Source: Bacteroides sp. (GTDB taxonomy: Bacteria; Bacteroidota; Bacteroidia; Bacteroidales; Bacteroidaceae). Taken from it: a stretch of DNA of 25,533 bases. The DNA is taken from positions 1 through 25,533 of the forward strand of contig NZ_JASLER010000061.1 in the NCBI RefSeq assembly GCF_030151085.1, in the 5' to 3' direction. The stretch's first letter is position 1, and each line of letters begins with the position of its first letter. Made by a program: the position numbers and the translations under genes. Below are positions 23,164-25,533 of this stretch, in pieces. Below the pieces are notes generated by a model. That model saw only the letters and a program-made list of their open reading frames with translations. It was not told the origin of the DNA and ran no database searches.

Positions 23164-23756
23164 AGTGATCTTGATTTTTCTCCCAAGTAACCGCCATGAT
23201 GACGCTTAGAGTAGTCTTCGATTGTAAATTCGGTTTGTTTCATGGTTTGTACTACCAGTATATCGCCAATGACGGTCATAGCGGTAGTCGAAGTGGTAGG
23301 AGTCATTCCCAACGTGCAAACTTCTTTAGGACTGCCGGTGCTGAGGCATACATTAGACTCATTGGCTAATGGACTATCCGGGTTACCTGTGATTACGATG
23401 AACTTCAGGTTCGGATTCAAGTTATGAGCCAGACGGGTCAGCTCCACGATTTCACGAGTTTTGCCTGAATTGGAAATCAACAATAGCAAATCGTTTTCTT
23501 GTAGGATGCCGAGGTCGCCATGTTGTGCTTCGCTAGGGTGTAGGAATACAGAAGGAATACCTGTAGAACAGAAAGTTGTAGCAATATTCATCGCTATTTG
23601 TCCTGCTTTTCCCATACCGGAAGTCACTAATTTGCCTTTCTTGTGATGTATTTGCTCTACAATAATGTCTACTGCTTTTTCGTAGGCGTCTGTCACAGGA
23701 ATGTTCAAAACGGCTTGTGCTTCTTTCTGCAAAAGCTCTTGAATGGATTCAATCAT
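23151..23756 (-). CDS. SIS-domain sugar-phosphate isomerase, KpsF/GutQ type without CBS domains
   Basis: The 201-residue protein is a single SIS domain resembling the isomerase part of KpsF/GutQ/KdsD, which interconverts ribulose 5-phosphate and arabinose 5-phosphate, the first step toward Kdo for lipopolysaccharide or capsule. Seen are TSGMGKAGQIA (K50), SEAQHGDLG (E76, H79), which is the arabinose-5-phosphate isomerase pattern, and the phosphate loop SNSGKT (95-100). The CBS pair found in proteobacterial enzymes is absent, giving about 200 rather than 320 residues; shortened forms are known in Bacteroides. The gene is first in a pair with the PfkB kinase, which it overlaps. The isomerase role is a family inference. 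Confidence 0.88.
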   Translation of the reverse strand: MIESIQELLQKEAQAVLNIPVTDAYEKAVDIIVEQIHHKKGKLVTSGMGKAGQIAMNIATTFCSTGIPSVFLHPSEAQHGDLGILQENDLLLLISNSGKTREIVELTRLAHNLNPNLKFIVITGNPDSPLANESNVCLSTGSPKEVCTLGMTPTTSTTAMTVIGDILVVQTMKQTEFTIEDYSKRHHGGYLGEKSRSLCVK

Positions 23757-23793
23757 TATGCTTGAATTTGGTTAGTAGTTAGGTTATAGCCCA

Positions 23794-23824
23794 CAAATAT
23801 CTGCAATTTTCCATAAACGGCAAT
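23794..23824 (-). promoter_or_regulatory. Putative promoter for the isomerase-kinase pair
   Basis: On the minus strand, ATTG (23824-23821), a 19-base spacer and GATATTTG (23801-23794) make a near-consensus promoter with one mismatch in each box, 37 bases before the start codon. Confidence 0.45.
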
Positions 23825-23831
23825 AGGTTTT

Positions 23832-23864
23832 ATTGTATTTTTATTTCAGTTTGCACTATCTTTG
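23832..23864 (+). promoter_or_regulatory. Promoter for the M16 protease gene
   Basis: ATTG (23832-23835), a 21-base spacer and TATCTTTG (23857-23864) fit the Bacteroides pattern, 27 bases before the ATG. It is back-to-back with the isomerase promoter, the two -33 regions being only 7 bases apart. Confidence 0.65.
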
Positions 23865-23891
23865 CACCTCCAAATTGTTTGAAAGGTCATA

Positions 23892-25139
23892 ATGAAGAAG
23901 TTAAAAGAAGAAATGCAGTTAGCATACAATCAATATACATTGCCGAACGGATTACGTATTATTCATGAACCGTCACTTTCTAAAGTGGCTTATTGTGGCT
24001 TTGCCGTAGATGCCGGTACGCGCGATGAACTGGAAAATGAGCAGGGTATGGCGCACTTTGTGGAACATCTTATCTTTAAAGGAACACAGAAACGCAAAGC
24101 CTGGCATATATTGAATCGCATGGAGAATGTGGGTGGTGACTTGAATGCTTATACTAATAAAGAAGAGACGGTAATCTATTCTGCCTTTCTTACCGAGCAT
24201 TTCGGACGGGCTTTCGAATTGCTGACGGATATTGTATTTCATTCTACTTTCCCGCAGCGGGAGATTGAAAAAGAAACAGAAGTTATCATAGACGAGATAC
24301 AATCTTACGAAGACAATCCTTCCGAACTGATATTTGATGATTTCGAAGACTTGATATTTCGTGGACATCCATTGGGGCGTAATATTCTTGGTAACCCCGA
24401 GCAATTGAAGACTTTCCGTAGTGAAGATGCGGCTGCGTTCACTTCCCGTTTCTATCGTCCCGGGAATATGGTTTTCTTTGTACTGGGTGATTTGGATTTT
24501 AAGCAAGTGATACGTTGGGCTGAAAAATTGTTAGCGGATATTCCGGCAGTTACAACAGATAATCGCCGTACTCCACCACCACTTTATATTCCTGAGCAGC
24601 TTGTGGTACCTAAAGATACTCATCAGGTGCATGTCATGATAGGTGCCCGTGGCTATAATGCTTACGAAGATAAACGGACAGGGCTCTATCTGCTGAATAA
24701 TATCCTGGGTGGTCCCGGTATGAACAGCCGGTTGAATGTTTCCCTTCGTGAGCGTCGCGGTTTGGTTTATAATGTTGAATCCAACCTCACCTCTTATACT
24801 GATACAGGAGTTTTCTGTATCTACTTCGGTTGTGATCCTGATGATGCTGATCTTTGTACCCGGCTCGTGTATAAGGAACTAAAGCGTATGCGTGACGTTA
24901 AGATGACTTCTTCACAACTCGCTGCCGCAAAGAAACAATTGATAGGGCAGATCGGCGTAGCATCGGACAATAACGAGAACAATGCGCTAGGCATGGGTAA
25001 AACTTTTCTTCATTATCATAAATACGAAACTTCCGAAGCAGTGTTCCAACGTATAGAACAACTAACCCCGGAAGTTCTGTTAGAAGTGGCAAACGAAATG
25101 TTTGCTGAGGAGTATCTCTCTACACTTATTTATCGGTAG
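23892..25139 (+). CDS. M16-family zinc metallopeptidase (pitrilysin/processing-peptidase-like)
   Basis: The 415-residue protein has the inverted zinc motif HxxEH as HFVEH (55-59), with catalytic E58 and ligands H55 and H59; the third ligand is E135 in VIIDEI, 76 residues after H59, as usual in M16. The C-terminal half contains the inactive-domain features RRGLVYNVES and DNNENNALGMGKTF. The length matches single-gene M16B peptidases, which act as clam-shell dimers. No signal peptide is visible, so a cytoplasmic place is likely. The natural substrate is unknown; the family degrades peptides or trims proteins. It has its own promoter and is convergent with the gene at 25155, with 15 bases between stops. 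Confidence 0.93.
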   Translation: MKKLKEEMQLAYNQYTLPNGLRIIHEPSLSKVAYCGFAVDAGTRDELENEQGMAHFVEHLIFKGTQKRKAWHILNRMENVGGDLNAYTNKEETVIYSAFLTEHFGRAFELLTDIVFHSTFPQREIEKETEVIIDEIQSYEDNPSELIFDDFEDLIFRGHPLGRNILGNPEQLKTFRSEDAAAFTSRFYRPGNMVFFVLGDLDFKQVIRWAEKLLADIPAVTTDNRRTPPPLYIPEQLVVPKDTHQVHVMIGARGYNAYEDKRTGLYLLNNILGGPGMNSRLNVSLRERRGLVYNVESNLTSYTDTGVFCIYFGCDPDDADLCTRLVYKELKRMRDVKMTSSQLAAAKKQLIGQIGVASDNNENNALGMGKTFLHYHKYETSEAVFQRIEQLTPEVLLEVANEMFAEEYLSTLIYR

Positions 25140-25154
25140 AGCCATTCTACTCGA

Positions 25155-25533
25155 TTATTTAAATACCTGCGTCATCGGACGTCCTATCCACACTTGTGGC
25201 TGTTCTAACTCGAAAATGTGGGCTATAGTGGAAGCTACATCAAACTGCATCATACTTTCATGAAATTTCATCCCTTGTTTTACGTTTTTGCCGCAGATGA
25301 TGAAAGGTGTTTGCATCTCTTGCATGGTTTTTCCACCATGGCCTTTCTGTATACCTCCGTGGTCAGCGGTGATAATAAAGATGGTTTCTTTTAGCATGCC
25401 TGCATCCTTTACAGCTTGCACAATACGGCCGACGTAAGTATCCAGTTCTTTCAATTTGGCATAATATTCGGGTGTATCATGTCCTGCCTGATGTCCTACA
25501 TGGTCGGGGTTGTCAAAGCATACGGCAAGTAAT
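25155..25533 (-). CDS. Alkaline-phosphatase-superfamily enzyme, C-terminal part (runs off the window)
   Basis: The reading frame is open to the window edge at 25533, so the true start lies outside. The visible 125 or so residues carry AVCFDNPDHVGHQAGH, then PEYYAKLKELDTYVGRIV, IIFTADHGG-like IITADHGG and GHGGKTMQEMQTPFII. The metal-binding residues of the type I phosphodiesterase/nucleotide pyrophosphatase branch (D and H of DHVGH, DH of ADHGG, H of GHGG) are all present. The family hydrolyses phosphate mono- or diesters, often after export. The N-terminal nucleophile and any signal peptide are not in the window, so the exact activity cannot be told. Confidence 0.85.
   Translation of the reverse strand, partial: LLAVCFDNPDHVGHQAGHDTPEYYAKLKELDTYVGRIVQAVKDAGMLKETIFIITADHGGIQKGHGGKTMQEMQTPFIICGKNVKQGMKFHESMMQFDVASTIAHIFELEQPQVWIGRPMTQVFK

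Overview
The window looks like chromosomal DNA of a Bacteroides-type organism (Bacteroidales). Pointers are the promoter form (TAnnTTTG -7 boxes, often TATCTTTG, with few strong Shine-Dalgarno sites), acidic-tailed surface-lipoprotein signals, an S46 dipeptidyl peptidase, an outer-membrane beta-barrel protein with an N-terminal CarboxypepD_reg-like domain, and a membrane-anchored TPR-HTH regulator. No tRNA, rRNA, insertion sequence or CRISPR array was found. The species cannot be named from the sequence alone.

Layout. 1-371 is gene-free: a 22-bp-period tandem repeat and a long inverted repeat. 372-9461 is a run of plus-strand genes with short gaps: an AlkD-like DNA glycosylase, a DUF1016/YhcG PD-(D/E)XK nuclease, ruvB, a surface-type lipoprotein, a polysaccharide flippase, a DUF389 membrane protein and an S46 (DPP7-like) dipeptidyl peptidase. 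9495-13766 is a divergent pair: an outer-membrane beta-barrel protein (minus) and a membrane-spanning TPR sensor with a cytoplasmic LuxR-like HTH (plus). 13789-17917 is a peroxide-defence block: ahpF, ahpC and oxyR on the minus strand and dps divergent from oxyR. 17996-22150 holds an EamA permease, a DEAD-box RNA helicase and a lipoprotein tyrosine phosphatase, all minus. 22228-23756 is an overlapping pair, a PfkB sugar kinase and a CBS-less KpsF/GutQ-type isomerase. 23892-25139 is an M16 zinc protease, and the window ends inside an alkaline-phosphatase-superfamily gene.

Points of most interest. (1) The DUF1016 nuclease gene and ruvB begin with the same 32 bases (1105-1136 and 2171-2202). The nuclease gene seems to have been inserted at the ruvB start, taking over the ruvB promoter, start codon and first ten codons, and leaving direct repeats that could allow exact excision. 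(2) Two four-element sites with identical 11-10-11 spacing, closely resembling the E. coli OxyR tetramer site, lie upstream of ahpC and between oxyR and dps, placed so that OxyR could activate ahpC and dps and repress itself. (3) A 154-bp array of seven 22-bp units plus a strong terminator separates ahpC from ahpF; a second 22-bp-period array opens the window. (4) The TPR-HTH regulator carries both a lipobox and an internal membrane span, with operator-like repeats between it and its divergent outer-membrane partner. (5) Several intergenic inverted repeats look like dispersed repeat families, and some supply the stop codons of neighbouring genes.
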